Origin: Streptomyces sp. NBS 14/10
Lineage (GTDB): Bacteria; Actinomycetota; Actinomycetes; Streptomycetales; Streptomycetaceae
DNA length: 64,000 nt
Assembly: GCF_002224125.1 (NCBI RefSeq)
Contig: NZ_NCSM01000022.1
Span: 267,979-331,978 of the forward strand
Reading direction: 5' to 3'
In this document: piece by piece, positions 56,996 through 64,000 of the stretch
How the letters are laid out: every line of letters begins with the position of its first letter
Position numbering within the stretch: position 1 is the first letter of the stretch
Program-made: the position numbers and the translations under genes
Notes under the pieces: generated by a model
The model's input: the letters and a program-made list of their open reading frames with translations, nothing else
Databases searched by the model: none
What the model was told of the DNA's origin: nothing

Positions 56996-57661
56996 TCAGT
57001 CGGCGAAACCGCCTGGGATCACCATCCCGGTCTCGTAGGCGGCGATCACGGCTTGGACCCGGTCGCGGAGTCCGAGCTTGGTGAGGACGTTGCTGACATG
57101 CGTTTTCACGGTGTGCTCGCTCACCACCAGGGCCACTGCGATCTCCGCGTTGGACAGGCCGCAACCGAGCAGCCGCAATGTCTCTCGCTCGCGGGCAGTG
57201 AGCACGTCCAGTCGCTCGGTCCGCGGTGGTGGCACCACCGCGCCGGAGGTGAAGGCGGCGATCAGGGTGCGGGTGACGGAGGGGGCGAGCAGCGAGTCGC
57301 CGGCCGCGACCATCCGGACGGCGTGCACGAGGTCGTCCCGCCGCACATCCTTGAGCAGGAAGCCGCTCGCGCCCGCGCGCAGGGCGTCGAAGAGGTAGCC
57401 GTCCTGCCCGAAAGTGGTCAGCATGATCACCCGGCAGTCCGTCTCGGCGCAGATGATCCGGGCTGCCTCGATACCGTCCATCCCCGGCATCCGGATGTCG
57501 AGCAGGACGACATCGGGGCGGTGCGCGCGGGCGGCGCCGACCGCCTCGAACCCGTCGCCGCTCTCCGCGACGACCTCGATGCCGGGCTGCGCGGCCAGGA
57601 TCATGGCGAAGCCGGCCCGGACCAGCTCCTGATCGTCGGCCACCACGACACGGATCGTCAT
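56996..57661 (-). CDS. NarL/LuxR family response regulator
   Basis: 221 aa. The receiver has the DD pair at 9-10, phosphoacceptor D55 in VVLLDIRMPGMDG, and FLLKDVRRDDLVHAV with the conserved Lys. The C-terminal GerE HTH is LTARERETLRLLGCGLSNAEIAVALVVSEHTVKTHVSNVLTKLGLRDRVQAV. It overlaps the preceding kinase by ATGA (57658-57661), forming a coupled two-component system. Confidence 0.92.
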   Translation of the reverse strand: MTIRVVVADDQELVRAGFAMILAAQPGIEVVAESGDGFEAVGAARAHRPDVVLLDIRMPGMDGIEAARIICAETDCRVIMLTTFGQDGYLFDALRAGASGFLLKDVRRDDLVHAVRMVAAGDSLLAPSVTRTLIAAFTSGAVVPPPRTERLDVLTARERETLRLLGCGLSNAEIAVALVVSEHTVKTHVSNVLTKLGLRDRVQAVIAAYETGMVIPGGFAD

Positions 57662-58848
57662 GACGCCACTCCGATTTCCGGGGCGGCCACGGGCAGCCGC
57701 GCTCTCACTTCGAATCCCGGGAGTCGGTCCGCCCGAGGGCCCGCCGTCGCGGTCCCGCCGCAGGCGGCGGCCCGCTCGCGGATGCCGATCAGGCCGTTCC
57801 CGCCGGACGGCAGGTTCGTGCCCGCGCCACGGCCGTTGTCGGCGACGAGGATCTCCAGGTCGTTGTCACGCCAGCGGAGCCGCACCTCGGCGCGGTCCGC
57901 TCTGGCGTGCTTGACGACGTTGGTCAGGGCCTCCTGCACGATCCGGTAGGCCGCGACACCGCAGTCGGCGGGCAGTGGACGTGGCTCGCCTTCGGTGGTG
58001 CAGCGCACCTCCACGCCGGCTCGGGCGACCTTCCGGGTGAGCTCGGGCAGGTCGTGAACCGTCGGCTGCGGAGCTCGCGTGCCCTCCTCGTCCCTGAGCA
58101 CGGCGAGCATCCGGCGCAACTGGTCCAAGGCGTCGCGACCGGTGCCGGCGATCGCGTCGAACGCGGCCGCGGCGCGGGCGGGGGCCATGTCCAGCACGAC
58201 CGGGCCCGCCTCGGCCTGGACGACCATGAGGCTGATCGAATGGGCCAGTACGTCATGCATGTCCCGGGCGATGCGGGCGCGTTCGCGCTCGGCGGCGCGT
58301 TCCTCGGCTGCCCGGCGTTCGCTTTCGAGGCGGACAGCGCGTTCCGCGAGAACGGCTGCCTGGGCACGGGACCCGGCCGAGGCCCGGCCGAGCGCATAGG
58401 CGGCGACGTACAGCACGACGCCGCGGGTCGCGGTGTCCAGCGAGCCGACCGTGGCGAGGCCGCCCGCACACATGCCCAGGAACACGGGTAGCCGGACCCG
58501 GGGTGGGCAGGAGGACGCCACCCCGTACAACGCGATGAGAACCGCGTACCACAGCGGCTGCGGAGCGACCGGGTCGGTGAGGTCGTAGAGCATGGAGAAG
58601 GCGACGCAGAGCAGCAGGACCGCTATCGGAGCGCGCCGCCGCGCCGCCAGCGGGAGTGACGCCCCGACCGCCGCGATATAGCCCCACCAGTGCCAGGGGC
58701 GCCCACTGTCGCTGTGCCGGAACAGCAGGGGTGAGAGCTGGGCGGCGGCGACGACGATGGCGAGCCCTGCGTCCGACCATGACGAATCCGCCAGACGGCG
58801 AAGCGGTGGGAAGGCAGGCAGCGCGGACACGAGGGTGGATTCTCCCAC
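57658..58848 (-). CDS. NarL-type sensor histidine kinase
   Basis: 396 aa from GTG 58848. About five membrane helices (30-165) come first. A coiled stretch leads to HisKA_3 ARIARDMHDVLAHSISLMVVQAEAG. The HATPase_c domain has YRIVQEALTNVVKHA, LEILVADNGRG and GNGLIGIRERAAACGG. It phosphorylates the adjacent response regulator. No clear ribosome site precedes the GTG. Confidence 0.9.
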   Translation of the reverse strand: MGESTLVSALPAFPPLRRLADSSWSDAGLAIVVAAAQLSPLLFRHSDSGRPWHWWGYIAAVGASLPLAARRRAPIAVLLLCVAFSMLYDLTDPVAPQPLWYAVLIALYGVASSCPPRVRLPVFLGMCAGGLATVGSLDTATRGVVLYVAAYALGRASAGSRAQAAVLAERAVRLESERRAAEERAAERERARIARDMHDVLAHSISLMVVQAEAGPVVLDMAPARAAAAFDAIAGTGRDALDQLRRMLAVLRDEEGTRAPQPTVHDLPELTRKVARAGVEVRCTTEGEPRPLPADCGVAAYRIVQEALTNVVKHARADRAEVRLRWRDNDLEILVADNGRGAGTNLPSGGNGLIGIRERAAACGGTATAGPRADRLPGFEVRARLPVAAPEIGVAS

Positions 58849-58881
58849 GGGAGGCGTTCGGCGAGGCGTTCGGCGGGACCT

Positions 58882-59457
58882 TCAGGCGTGCGCCGTGGCG
58901 CCACGGGCGGCGCGGCGGGCGAACGGCACCAGTCCGGCGAACAGCAGCGCGCCCGCGACCGGCAGCAGATCGGGCCCGGCCGGCAATACCAGCGCTCCCG
59001 TCACGACGGGCGCCGCCTGCCATGCCGGAACGGCGCGGGCCACCGCGAGCCGGCAGAACACGACAACCAGGCCGAGAAAGAACAGCACCGGTCCGACCGT
59101 GTAGACGACCATGTCCATCCCGGGGACCTTGATGACGTCGGAGAACATCGCCCGCATGTCGTCGTGGTCGGTGGCCAATGCCCCGATGACGATGTCGACG
59201 ACGATCTGGACCACGGTGCAGGCGGTGCCGGCGAGGGCCGCGACGACCGTCCATGTGGCGAACCTGCCACCGCCTGCCAGCCGTCTCAGGTCCAGGAACA
59301 CCGGGACGAACAGCAACAACGCGGCGAGGAAGGCCAGGTGACCGGTCATCCAGGCGAGACCGGGGCCGCGCTCGCCATCCAGACCGTCCAGGATGCGGAT
59401 GAGCCCGTAGACGGTGACCAGGAGCGGTGCGGCAATGAAAGCGAGGGGTTTTCTCAT
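58882..59457 (-). CDS. Multi-pass membrane protein
   Basis: 191 aa with about six hydrophobic segments: PLAFIAAPLLVTVYGLIRIL, AFLAALLLFVPVFLDL, TWTVVAALAGTACTVVQIVVDIVIGAL, VVYTVGPVLFFLGLVVVFCRL and LLPVAGALLFAGLVPF. No catalytic motif; it resembles DUF4386-like integral membrane proteins. The start at 59457 is the best fit, with in-frame ATGs at 59469 and 59472. It lies 33 bp before the kinase gene on the same strand and may be co-transcribed with the two-component system. Confidence 0.7.
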   Translation of the reverse strand: MRKPLAFIAAPLLVTVYGLIRILDGLDGERGPGLAWMTGHLAFLAALLLFVPVFLDLRRLAGGGRFATWTVVAALAGTACTVVQIVVDIVIGALATDHDDMRAMFSDVIKVPGMDMVVYTVGPVLFFLGLVVVFCRLAVARAVPAWQAAPVVTGALVLPAGPDLLPVAGALLFAGLVPFARRAARGATAHA

Positions 59458-59542
59458 GCCGACGATCATCATCGCGACGGGTGTTGCCGCACATCGCCGA
59501 CGTGACCCATCTCCGCTCTCCCCCGGAGGAGGGAAGCGCCAG

Positions 59543-60481
59543 TCAGCCCAGCGCCTTGCGTATGTTGCTCCGCAACACCTCCACATCGCCGCGGACCGCC
59601 GCGTACGTGTCCTCGTGCCGCTGGATGTCCGCGCGCTGACGCTTGGCAAGGGCGGCCCACCACACGCCGAGGGTGTTGTGCTCCCGCTTGCACTCGACGT
59701 CGGCGACGGCCGTGGCCACTTCCCGCCGGGTGTGGGGGGTGTTGCCGTCCTCGCCTCGCCGCCACCCCTTGTCGCTGTACGCGGTCATCGGATCCGCGAA
59801 CCGCTTGCCGCCCTTGTCCACGACACACTTCGACCAGGTGGCGAAGGCCCGGCGCACCTGCCGGTCCTTCGCCACCGCCTTCCGCAGATCGGCATCGTGC
59901 GTGGCGGGGAAGGTCCACATGCGCCTGGAGTCCGCGACGCCCTTGAGCAGTTGATTGTTCGCCCGTCCCGAGCACCCCCGCTCGGAGGACTTGCTCCCTT
60001 TCGGGGTGGCTCCGTTGCTGGACATGCCGTACAGGGCCGCGAACTCCGCTTGGGTCATCGCCCGTCCGGTCGGCTCCAGGGTTTTACGGAGCCTCGGCTC
60101 CCAGCCGTAGCCCCACCGCTTGGCGTGGTCGAGGTCGAAGGCGCCCAGCGATGTCGGCAGGGCGGTGATGATCAAGCCCTTTGCCGTGGTGGAAGGGGCC
60201 GGAGGCTTGGGATCGGCGGGGAAGTCGGTGAATCCGAGGCGGATCATGCACCGCTGGGCCAGAAGGCGCTGCGCCTTGCCGAACCGCTTGCTCTCCTCGG
60301 TGCCGAGCCGGTAGCGGTCGAGCGGGAGATCCGGCAGGTCCTTCTCCTCCTTGACCTCCGGCACCCCCTTCGCACCGGGCGACGCGGGCCCGTCCGCGCC
60401 GGAGCCGCAGCCCGCCACCGCCACCGCGGTCAGAAGGGCGGCGGCACACCGCCGCGTATGACTCGACACCCGCGCAACCAT
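59543..60481 (-). CDS. Secreted lipoprotein of unknown function
   Basis: 312 aa. Signal peptide with lipobox AVAVAGC, Cys25 being lipidated; GGGGAGGG precedes the ATG. The mature part has repeated Cys and Trp positions (QRCMIRLGFTDFP, ERGCSGRANNQLL, FATWSKCVVDKGGKRFADPM, VECKREHNTLGVWWAALAKRQRADIQ) typical of actinobacterial extracellular lipoproteins without assigned domain. The Cys residues could form disulfides. Confidence 0.75.
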   Translation of the reverse strand: MVARVSSHTRRCAAALLTAVAVAGCGSGADGPASPGAKGVPEVKEEKDLPDLPLDRYRLGTEESKRFGKAQRLLAQRCMIRLGFTDFPADPKPPAPSTTAKGLIITALPTSLGAFDLDHAKRWGYGWEPRLRKTLEPTGRAMTQAEFAALYGMSSNGATPKGSKSSERGCSGRANNQLLKGVADSRRMWTFPATHDADLRKAVAKDRQVRRAFATWSKCVVDKGGKRFADPMTAYSDKGWRRGEDGNTPHTRREVATAVADVECKREHNTLGVWWAALAKRQRADIQRHEDTYAAVRGDVEVLRSNIRKALG

Positions 60482-60595
60482 CGCACACCCTCCCCGTATG
60501 CCCCACTCAAGGGGTCGGACCCTACCGTCCCGCCGCGTCGGCGACGAAAGCGGCTCGTCGGGAAGATCCGGCCGCACGCCGTAGTTAGTGGAAGC

Positions 60596-61708
60596 GTGAA
60601 CGACATAGCTGCGGTGCGTGCGGTGCGCGAGGTGGACGTCGTGGTGATCGGGGCCGGGCAGGCCGGGCTGTCCAGCGCCTATCACCTGCGTCGGGCCGGG
60701 TACGAGCCGGGGACCGGCTATGTGGCCCTCGACCACTCCCCCGGCCCCGGTGGCGCATGGCAGTTCCGCTGGCCGTCGCTGACGTACGGCAAGGTGCACG
60801 GGATGTACGACCTGCCGGGCATGCGGCTGACCGGCGCGGCTGACGGCCGGCCGTCGTCCGAGGTCATCACGGAGTACTTCACGCGCTATGAGTCCGCCTT
60901 CGATCTGCGGATCGTCCGCCCGGTCGATGTCACGGCGGTGCGCGAGGGGGACGGCGGGCGGCTGCGGGTGGAGAGCTCGGCGGGGGTGTGGTCCACGCGC
61001 GCGCTGATCAACGCGACCGGCACCTGGGACCGCCCCTTCTGGCCTCGCTACCCCGGGCAGGCCACGTTCCGGGGGCGGCAGCTGCACACCGCCCAGTACC
61101 CGGGTCCTGAGGCTTTCGCGGGGCAGCGGGTGATCGTCGTCGGGGGCGGGGCCTCCGGCGTACAGCATCTGCTGGAGATCGCCGAGGTGGCTGCGGAGAC
61201 CACCTGGGTGACGCGGCGGCCGCCCGTCTTCCGCTCCGGGCCCTTCGGCGAGGAGCAGGGGCGGGCGGCCGTGGCGATGGTGGAGGAGCGGGTGCGGCAG
61301 GGGTTGCCGCCGCTCAGTGTGGTGTCCGTGACCGGGCTGCCGATGACGGAGGCGATGCAGCGGGCCCGGGCGAAGGGGGTGCTCGACCGGCAGCCGATGT
61401 TCGAGCGGATCACCCCGGACGGGGTGGCCTGGGCGGACGGGCGGTCCGTCGCCGCCGACGTCATCCTGTGGGCCACCGGCTTTCGCGCCGCCATCGACCA
61501 CCTCGCCCCGCTGAAGCTGCGCGAGCCGGGTGGCGGGATCGCCGTCGAGGGGACGCGGTCGCTCCGCGACCCCCGCGTCCACCTGGTCGGCTACGGCCCG
61601 TCGGCCAGCACGGTGGGCGCCAACCGGGCCGGGCGGGCCGCCGTACACGAGATCCGGGAGCTGCTCACGGCACCCGAGAGCGCCACCGCGCTGGTCGCGT
61701 CGGTCTGA
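60596..61708 (+). CDS. Flavin-containing NAD(P)-binding monooxygenase-like oxidoreductase
   Basis: 370 aa from GTG 60596. The FAD-binding Rossmann VVVIGAGQAGLSSAYHLRRAG is at the N-terminus, and a second dinucleotide site VIVVGGGASGVQHLLEIAEVA near residue 180 binds NAD(P)H. DVILWATGFRA is the conserved FMO ATG motif, and GYGPSASTVGANRAGR closes the FAD site. Members oxygenate soft nucleophiles or Baeyer-Villiger substrates; the substrate is unknown. It is transcribed alone. Confidence 0.87.
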   Translation: MNDIAAVRAVREVDVVVIGAGQAGLSSAYHLRRAGYEPGTGYVALDHSPGPGGAWQFRWPSLTYGKVHGMYDLPGMRLTGAADGRPSSEVITEYFTRYESAFDLRIVRPVDVTAVREGDGGRLRVESSAGVWSTRALINATGTWDRPFWPRYPGQATFRGRQLHTAQYPGPEAFAGQRVIVVGGGASGVQHLLEIAEVAAETTWVTRRPPVFRSGPFGEEQGRAAVAMVEERVRQGLPPLSVVSVTGLPMTEAMQRARAKGVLDRQPMFERITPDGVAWADGRSVAADVILWATGFRAAIDHLAPLKLREPGGGIAVEGTRSLRDPRVHLVGYGPSASTVGANRAGRAAVHEIRELLTAPESATALVASV

Positions 61709-61744
61709 GCATCGAGTTCACTTTCAGGGCGTGTACGTGGAGCC

Positions 61745-62374
61745 TCAGTCGTGCCGTCGGGCGCGCCAGGTGTCGGTGGCGGCCCCGCTCAGGACGGCGG
61801 TGACCACGTCCTCGGCGAGGGTGTCGGTGATCGGGAGGTGCCCGAACAGGACTCGGTAGTAGGTGGTGGCGGCGAGCATGTCCAGCAGGAGGTCGATGTC
61901 GGCGTCCGGCCGGATGTCGCCGCGCTCGATGCCTCTGCGTAGGGCGGCTGCCGTGGAGGCCCGGCGGGGATGGAAGAACATGTCCCGGAATTCGGCGTCC
62001 AGTTCGGGGTCGTCGGCGAGGTCGGCGACGAGGGCGGGCAGGACCCGGCGTCCGACGGGTTCGGCGAACGCCTCACTCAGCGTGGTGATGCCCTCGATCA
62101 GGTCGCAGTGCGTGCAGCCGGTGTCGGGCGTGGGGGAGGTCCCCGCGGCGCCGGCCAGCGCGTGGACGACGAGGTGCTGCTTGGAGCGCCAGCGTCGGCG
62201 CAGCGCGGGCTTGCTGGTGTGGGCCCGGCCGGCGACGGCGTCCATGGTCAGGCCCGAGTACCCCGTCTCCCGTAGCAGCTCAAGCACGGCCTTCGGGACC
62301 GCGGCGTCGATGCGTTCGTCGCGGGGCCTGCCCTGGGACGGGCGTTCCTGAACATCGTGAGCGGGCTTGGTCAT
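61745..62374 (-). CDS. TetR family transcriptional regulator
   Basis: 209 aa. The HTH VPKAVLELLRETGYSGLTMDAVAGRAHTSKPALRRRWRSKQHLV is TetR-type, followed by a helical ligand domain (TetR_C_11-like). It is divergent from the MFS exporter, and the 61-bp gap contains a perfect 17-bp palindrome, so it probably represses the exporter and itself until a drug-like ligand binds. Confidence 0.9.
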   Translation of the reverse strand: MTKPAHDVQERPSQGRPRDERIDAAVPKAVLELLRETGYSGLTMDAVAGRAHTSKPALRRRWRSKQHLVVHALAGAAGTSPTPDTGCTHCDLIEGITTLSEAFAEPVGRRVLPALVADLADDPELDAEFRDMFFHPRRASTAAALRRGIERGDIRPDADIDLLLDMLAATTYYRVLFGHLPITDTLAEDVVTAVLSGAATDTWRARRHD

Positions 62375-62392
62375 GGCGACAGTATATATTTA

Positions 62393-62409
62393 CGTTCCGA
62401 TTCGGAACG
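62393..62409. promoter_or_regulatory. TetR operator palindrome
   Basis: CGTTCCGA, T, TCGGAACG: a perfect 17-bp palindrome midway between the TetR and MFS genes, inside an AT-rich region (TATATATT before, GAATATA after). It lies 18 bp from the TetR start and 26 bp from the MFS start, so binding would block both promoters. Confidence 0.8.
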
Positions 62410-62435
62410 GAATATAAGTGAGAGGTGGTCGTGCT

Positions 62436-63857
62436 GTGACCTCCCGGACCGAGATCCCGGCCACGGGGACGGGTGAAAGTGTCTTCGCCCGGCCCCACAG
62501 GGCCCTGACCTGCGGGGTGATCCTCAGTGTCGGCCTGGTGGCCTTCGAATCCCTGGGCATCGCCACCGTCCTGCCCGAGATCGCCGGTGCGCTCGGCGGC
62601 CTCGACTCCTACGGGTGGGGGCTGTCCACGCTGATGCTTGCCAACATCGTCGGCACCGTGGCCGCTGGCCGCTCCGCCGACCGGACAGGCGTCCGGCGCC
62701 CCCTGCTGCTGGGGCTGGTGGTCTTCACCATGGGATGTCTGCTCGCGGGTGCGGCGGGCAACTGGCCGCTGTTCCTCGCCGGCCGGGCCGCCCAGGGCCT
62801 GGGCGTCGGCGCCATCATGGGCATGGCGTACACGGTGGTCGGGCTGGCGTACCCGGAGCGGCTGCGGGCGCGGATGTTCGCTCTGCTGTCCTCCGCCTGG
62901 ACGGTGCCGTCTCTCGTCGGGCCCACCCTCGCCGCCTGGATCGCTGATGTGGCGGACTGGCGAGGTGTCTTCCTGCTCATGCTGCCTCTGACCGCCGCCG
63001 CCACCGTGCTTGTGCTCCCGGCCATCCGCCGCTTCGGCCGCCCCAACGCCCCCGACGCCGCCCAGGACGGACCCTGGTGGCAGGGGCCCGTCGCCGCGAG
63101 TTGCGCCCTGACGGCCGCAACCGCCGTCCTTCTGTGGGCGCTGTCCCTCCGCAGTCTGCTCCTGCTGGTGGTCCTCGCACTGGCAGGTCTGGCCGTGGCA
63201 CTGGCGGCGCTGCGCCGGATCACCCCGCCCGGGACGCTGTCACTGCGTCCAGGCGTGGGCGCGGGCATCGTGGTGCGGGGGCTGTTGTGCGGCGTGTACT
63301 TCGGCAGCGAGGCGTTCATCCCGCTGGGTCTGACCGAACTGCGTCACCTCAGCCCCACCCAGGCGGGCCTCGGCCTGTCCGCGGGTGCGCTGGCCTGGGT
63401 CGCGGGATCCGCGCTCCAGGCCCGGCAGGATGCGAGGACCGCCGAGGACGGAAGGGGGCGCGGGCGTGTCCAGGGCGTGGCGCTTGGCTGTGCGGTCCTG
63501 CTCGCGGGTGTGCTGATCACGGCCCTGGCCATGCTGCTCCCGGCCGTGCCCGCCCTGCTGGCCGTCGTCGGCTGGGCCGTCGGAGGCCTCGGCATGGGTG
63601 TGGCGTTCAACGCGGCCACCACGGACACCATGGAACAGGCAGCCTCCGGTCAGGAGGGGGCGGTCAGCGCCGGGCTCCAGCTGGCCCAGACCCTGTCCAC
63701 CGCTGTGATCAGCGGTGCGGGTGGTGCGGTCATCGCGATCGCGCATGCCCACGGCTCGACCACCCGGGCCGCGCTGCTGTGCGTGTTCGCCGTCACCGGT
63801 GTGCTTGCCACCCTCGGCGTCCTTGCCTCCCGCAGGCTGCGCCCGCGTACCGCATGA
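62436..63857 (+). CDS. MFS drug exporter
   Basis: 473 aa from GTG 62436 (AGAGGTGG at 8 bp; GTG 62418 is an alternative without a site). It has 12-14 hydrophobic helices with motif A NIVGTVAAGRSADRTGVRRPLLLGLVVFTMG and GRAAQGLGVGAIMGMAYTVVGLAYP (motif C area), as in actinobacterial multidrug exporters. GLDSYGWGLSTLMLANIVGT is typical of that subgroup. It is controlled by the divergent TetR gene. The substrate is unknown. Confidence 0.9.
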   Translation: MTSRTEIPATGTGESVFARPHRALTCGVILSVGLVAFESLGIATVLPEIAGALGGLDSYGWGLSTLMLANIVGTVAAGRSADRTGVRRPLLLGLVVFTMGCLLAGAAGNWPLFLAGRAAQGLGVGAIMGMAYTVVGLAYPERLRARMFALLSSAWTVPSLVGPTLAAWIADVADWRGVFLLMLPLTAAATVLVLPAIRRFGRPNAPDAAQDGPWWQGPVAASCALTAATAVLLWALSLRSLLLLVVLALAGLAVALAALRRITPPGTLSLRPGVGAGIVVRGLLCGVYFGSEAFIPLGLTELRHLSPTQAGLGLSAGALAWVAGSALQARQDARTAEDGRGRGRVQGVALGCAVLLAGVLITALAMLLPAVPALLAVVGWAVGGLGMGVAFNAATTDTMEQAASGQEGAVSAGLQLAQTLSTAVISGAGGAVIAIAHAHGSTTRAALLCVFAVTGVLATLGVLASRRLRPRTA

Positions 63858-63940
63858 CCGAGAGCCGACCTCTCCGCCGGGGGCCCTCCCACCGCGGTGC
63901 CCCCGGCGGTAGCCGTCCACGCCCCGGAACGGAGCCCGCC

Positions 63941-64000
63941 GTGTCATCCAACCCCCCTGTATCTCCTGGTACTTATCCCGCAGCCGCTGCCCCGCAGGAG
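63941..64000 (+). CDS. Start of a gene running off the window (partial)
   Basis: GTG at 63941 with CGGAGC seven bases upstream opens SSNPPVSPGTYPAAAAPQE and stays open to the window edge. The Pro/Ala-rich start has no recognisable domain. The call rests on the ribosome site and open frame only. Confidence 0.35.
   Translation, partial: MSSNPPVSPGTYPAAAAPQE

Overview
The window is high-GC actinobacterial DNA and most likely Streptomyces. The signs are strongly G/C-biased third codon positions, frequent GTG starts, 4-bp ATGA/GTGA gene overlaps, WXG100/FtsK-type VII secretion genes, many one- and two-component regulators, and a RiPP gene cluster. All calls come from reading the sequence; no database search was run.

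Layout. 0.2-4.0 kb: MMPL transporter and a sensor kinase. 4.2-10.7 kb: a compact type VII secretion module (FHA-FtsK ATPase, WXG100 protein, Ser/Thr kinase with an external peptidoglycan-binding domain); the first two genes share a promoter-proximal motif. 10.8-14.6 kb: two AraC regulators, then a damaged T7SS-secreted toxin-like gene coupled to a putative immunity gene. 14.7-16.3 kb: D-Ala-D-Ala carboxypeptidase with a 14-nt homopolymer. 16.3-31.0 kb: a divergent RiPP cluster. The minus-strand operon holds a 50-aa precursor, a leader-binding protein, a YcaO cyclodehydratase, a degenerate dehydrogenase-like protein, split LanB dehydratase parts and an azoline dehydrogenase. The plus strand carries a second YcaO with TfuA (thioamide pair) and a two-component system. 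The predicted product is an azole-, dehydroalanine- and probably thioamide-bearing peptide of thiopeptide/goadsporin type, with a core tail resembling lactazole.

31.0-35.3 kb: small regulators, an MBL hydrolase, cupin and DUF2255 genes, plus an AraC remnant. 35.36-35.52 kb: a structured RNA that folds like a class II tRNA in circularly permuted order. It is followed by three coupled PLP-enzyme genes (Y4yA-like decarboxylase, cysteine synthase-rhodanese fusion, class V aminotransferase). 39.8-41.8 kb: a methyltransferase with a LacI-type operator, and a LacI regulator.

41.8-52.8 kb is an accessory region. The 3' end of a yjbQ-family gene occurs three times (41805, 45211 and, within the intact gene, 52817). 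These copies bracket a CHAT-protease gene and then a 7.6-kb stretch with a DEAD-box helicase, a SIS/BtpA sugar pair and fragments of IS5-, IS110-, IS3- and Tn3-type transposases and an Rhs gene. This looks like decayed integration at the yjbQ 3' end.

53.3-64.0 kb returns to ordinary gene content: a Cys-containing leader peptide with an SsuCBA-type sulfonate ABC operon, a NarL-type two-component system, a membrane protein, a lipoprotein, a flavin monooxygenase, and a TetR/MFS pair sharing a perfect 17-bp palindrome.
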